Of a stretch of DNA of 64,000 bases, positions 62,008-64,000 are shown piece by piece. The notes beneath the pieces were generated by a model that searched no databases, had not been told where the DNA came from, and worked only from the letters and a program-made list of their open reading frames with translations. A program made the position numbers and the translations under genes. The stretch's first letter is position 1, and every line of letters starts with the position of its first letter. Source of the DNA: Enteractinococcus helveticum (GTDB taxonomy: Bacteria > Actinomycetota > Actinomycetes > Actinomycetales > Micrococcaceae); the NCBI RefSeq assembly GCF_001657475.1, contig NZ_LXEY01000008.1:20507-84506 (forward strand). Direction: 5' to 3'.

Positions 62008-62018
62008 CCGGACACTCC
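62008..62018 (+). promoter_or_regulatory. CCGGACACWRT motif
   Basis: CCGGACACTCC, 18 nt before ATG 62026, which opens a 28-codon frame, and 46 nt before GTG 62054 of the transglycosylase. It forms a divergent pair with the dnaE copy. Confidence 0.55.
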
Positions 62019-62053
62019 CACGGAAATGACCTATCTATCTGTGGAGAAAATTC

Positions 62054-63898
62054 GTGGCCGAGACACCGAAGATGCCCAAAGCGCCAAAGCCCAAGGCTGC
62101 CTCGACACCTAAAGTATCCAAGCCCACAACTCCGACGCCACCGCCAGAGGTCACCCCCGGTGCCGGGAAGACACTGTCCTCGCCACAGCTGACCAATCAG
62201 CAGATACAAGAGGAAGAAGAGCTGTCTCAGCAGGCGTCAGTTGGTCAACAGCGATCCAAGGCCGCAGCTGGCCAAAAGACTTCTGCCATGAAACGTCGGG
62301 CACAAAACATTCGTGGCAACGCTTTGAAGTCGCTTGACGAATACTCCAAGAGCGATTCAAGCGACCCTGATGCCTCACTAGCCAAACGCGGTGTTCAGCA
62401 GGTCGGCAAAGACGCTGCCAAGGTAGCTTCCAGCACGATCAAAGGCGCTATGCGAGGCGGCCTGGCTGGAGCTGGCACTGGAGCAGCCAAAGGTGTGGTT
62501 AAATCAAAATCCTTTTGGGTGGCTGTCGCCGCAGTAACGATCATTCCGGCACTGTTTATCGGCGGCTTAGCATCCTTGTTGCTCTTTGGACTGACCGGAG
62601 ATACCGACACTGCTCAAGAATCATTCTCCCGATCTGATGCAGGTCAGGAAGCATCTGAAAGTGCCGCGGAATCCTTTACTGGACATGGGTCATTAGAACG
62701 CAGACTTCAGCACATTGCCGACACCACCGGGGCAGACTTTTACATCTTGAACTCCGCACTGCGAGAAGAAGACCCCGGTGCTGACGACGATGGCAGGCCA
62801 GATGATGGTTGGTTTGGACTCACCGATGATGCCATTGATGAGTTGGTCGAAGACATCCCTGGAGCTCAGGAACCAGACGACTTAGACATCGAAGACGAGG
62901 CTCGGTGGCTGTCATATGCCATAGCCCGAGAACAACGCGACGCCTTTGGGTCAGATGCGACATCAGATTTAGCTGCCGGGTACACACTGGCCGTCACTCC
63001 CGGGGGCAGGGACCCAATCAGTGGTCAAGACCAGCTGCGAAACGATACTTTTGACACCTGGGTCGAGACGGTTGAAGCATTGCCCATTGTCGATGCTGGC
63101 AGCAAGGCTGATTCGATTGTCACCCGAGCGCGCGACTGGAAGGTTGGCGGAACCGAACCCGCTGGGGGAGCGGTCTGTGTCCCGTCAGGTGCCGACGGTG
63201 ACAGCTCTGGTGCAACTGGCACCGTCAACATTCCTGATGAATATGTGAGCTCTGTCGAAGACGCGGCAGCTGAGTCTGGGTTTAGCGCAAACGTCATCGG
63301 TGCCCAAATCCAAGCTGAGTCAAATTGGAATCCCAATGCACGGTCACCTGTCGGTGCGATGGGCGCAGCACAATTCATGCCTGGCACCTGGGAATCCTTT
63401 GGTGACGGCGGCGACCCATGGGATGCACACGACTCGATTGCCGCACAGGGTCGGTACATGAAATATCTGCGAGATTTTATGGAGCCTCACGCCGACGATG
63501 AAGAACACCTGTTACGCCTAGTGCTAGCTGGGTATAACGCTGGCCAAGGAAACGTGCAAAAATACAACTTCGACCTTGATGTGATGCTGACTGTGGGCGG
63601 CTTTCGGAGTGAAACTAAGCCGTATATCGAACGCATTATTGCTGCCTCTGATGGCGACTACACCTCAGACTGTGAACCGTCCGGCGCAGGCGGCGACGTG
63701 CCCACAGGAGATGTTGTCGAAGCCTCGATGTATCTGGCCTGGGACAACATGGTGACATTGCCAAGCAGCATGGCTCACGGTTATGGTCGCTCTGCTGCAA
63801 AGCCTGAATTTGTGGAAGTTTCTACCAGCATCAACCCCGACACACATACGGCATACTTCACCGACTGTGGTGTCCTGACTTGCACAAGTGAGTGCTGA
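62054..63898 (+). CDS. membrane-bound lytic transglycosylase of the transfer system, apparently truncated
   Basis: 614 aa. A Pro/Lys-rich cytoplasmic part (1-150), one membrane helix (about 152-180, FWVAVAAVTIIPALFIGGLA) and an SLT domain near 405-545: IQAESNWNP with catalytic Glu near 422, GAMGAAQFMPGTW and LAGYNAGQGNV. It cleaves peptidoglycan to let a transfer apparatus through. The C-terminal module reads normally to YFTDCGV and then LTCTSEC and a stop; related proteins as I remember them continue with a longer NlpC-like segment, so the gene is probably cut by an insertion or rearrangement near 63870. GTG 62054 follows GGAG. Confidence 0.8.
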   Translation: MAETPKMPKAPKPKAASTPKVSKPTTPTPPPEVTPGAGKTLSSPQLTNQQIQEEEELSQQASVGQQRSKAAAGQKTSAMKRRAQNIRGNALKSLDEYSKSDSSDPDASLAKRGVQQVGKDAAKVASSTIKGAMRGGLAGAGTGAAKGVVKSKSFWVAVAAVTIIPALFIGGLASLLLFGLTGDTDTAQESFSRSDAGQEASESAAESFTGHGSLERRLQHIADTTGADFYILNSALREEDPGADDDGRPDDGWFGLTDDAIDELVEDIPGAQEPDDLDIEDEARWLSYAIAREQRDAFGSDATSDLAAGYTLAVTPGGRDPISGQDQLRNDTFDTWVETVEALPIVDAGSKADSIVTRARDWKVGGTEPAGGAVCVPSGADGDSSGATGTVNIPDEYVSSVEDAAAESGFSANVIGAQIQAESNWNPNARSPVGAMGAAQFMPGTWESFGDGGDPWDAHDSIAAQGRYMKYLRDFMEPHADDEEHLLRLVLAGYNAGQGNVQKYNFDLDVMLTVGGFRSETKPYIERIIAASDGDYTSDCEPSGAGGDVPTGDVVEASMYLAWDNMVTLPSSMAHGYGRSAAKPEFVEVSTSINPDTHTAYFTDCGVLTCTSEC

Positions 63899-64000
63899 TT
63901 TTCCGGTTGGGTTAGGTGTCGTGCCTAGTCAGCGGGTTTTGAGTTTGCGTTTTGGGTCACTAATTGGGCGGTTTATGATGAGTGCATGGGCTTATTTGTG
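63870..64000. other. sequence after the transglycosylase break, possible start of an inserted element
   Basis: The last 130 bp have no motif copy and look different from the rest (G/T-rich: CAGCGGGTTTTGAGTTTGCG). ATGs at 63975, 63978 and 63986 open frames that run off the window. This would fit the left end of an insertion sequence, but too little is visible to name it. Confidence 0.35.

Noticed and set aside
62026..62112. 28-codon frame starting 18 nt after the motif upstream of the transglycosylase
   Set aside because: It overlaps the real gene in another frame and has no features; its ATG spacing may be a coincidence, so it is not called.
1..64000. tRNA or rRNA genes
   Set aside because: None was recognised by eye. 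A tRNAscan-SE run would be decisive; I could not run it.

Overview
The window looks like about 64 kb of a large actinobacterial plasmid or integrative conjugative element. The evidence is a WhiB-type iron-sulfur protein, an mIHF-like protein, many start codons with no Shine-Dalgarno sequence (leaderless mRNAs), a moderately high GC content by eye, and gene families typical of actinobacterial plasmids and phages. No rRNA or tRNA genes and no chromosomal housekeeping cluster were seen. The replicon carries much of its own replication and repair set: a giant DnaE-type polymerase, a DnaQ-like exonuclease, an SSB-like protein, a possible clamp-like protein, a primase/helicase-like replication protein, an intein-bearing DinG helicase, a SNF2 helicase broken by an insertion sequence, dUTPase, a dNMP kinase-like protein and UmuDC.

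Layout: 0-9 kb holds the exonuclease, a frameshifted PIN nuclease, a Mod-type methyltransferase, a GntR regulator and DinG with its intein. 8.7-13.2 kb (minus strand) is a probable conjugation operon with a P-loop ATPase, a replication-relaxation-like protein and a small membrane protein. 13.2-14.7 kb is non-coding and full of small perfect hairpins, a candidate oriT or origin. 16-20.2 kb is a tightly coupled operon of a CpaE/ParA-like ATPase, an unknown protein, an mIHF-like protein and a divergent sigma-70-like factor. 20.4-23.5 kb is the likely Rep protein, with an iteron-bearing region at 23.6-24.3 kb. 24.4-31.8 kb has two N-terminally tagged unknown proteins, WhiB, SSB and the SNF2 gene split by a 1.72 kb IS1380-type element. 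31.8-50.5 kb is a run of small accessory genes with two C5 methyltransferases, a secreted HNH nuclease, UmuDC, dUTPase and a two-TM Nudix-like protein. 50.6-57.2 kb has a NERD protein, a second FtsK-type translocase and the dNMP kinase. 57.3-62 kb is DnaE. 62-63.9 kb is a lytic transglycosylase that appears cut short at its C-terminus.

The most striking signal is an 11-base motif, CCGGACACWRT. It occurs about 35 times on both strands and almost always at the head of a transcription unit. In about 20 genes its first base lies 16-18 nt before the start codon, which places CACWRT at -12 to -7 if the transcript begins at the ATG. Where the start codon is farther away, several genes gain a Shine-Dalgarno sequence. 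I infer a replicon-specific leaderless promoter class. The sigma-like factor at 19378-20238 is the obvious candidate to read it; its own operon lacks the motif. Together these may be a dedicated transcription system that switches on the replication, transfer and accessory genes of the element.
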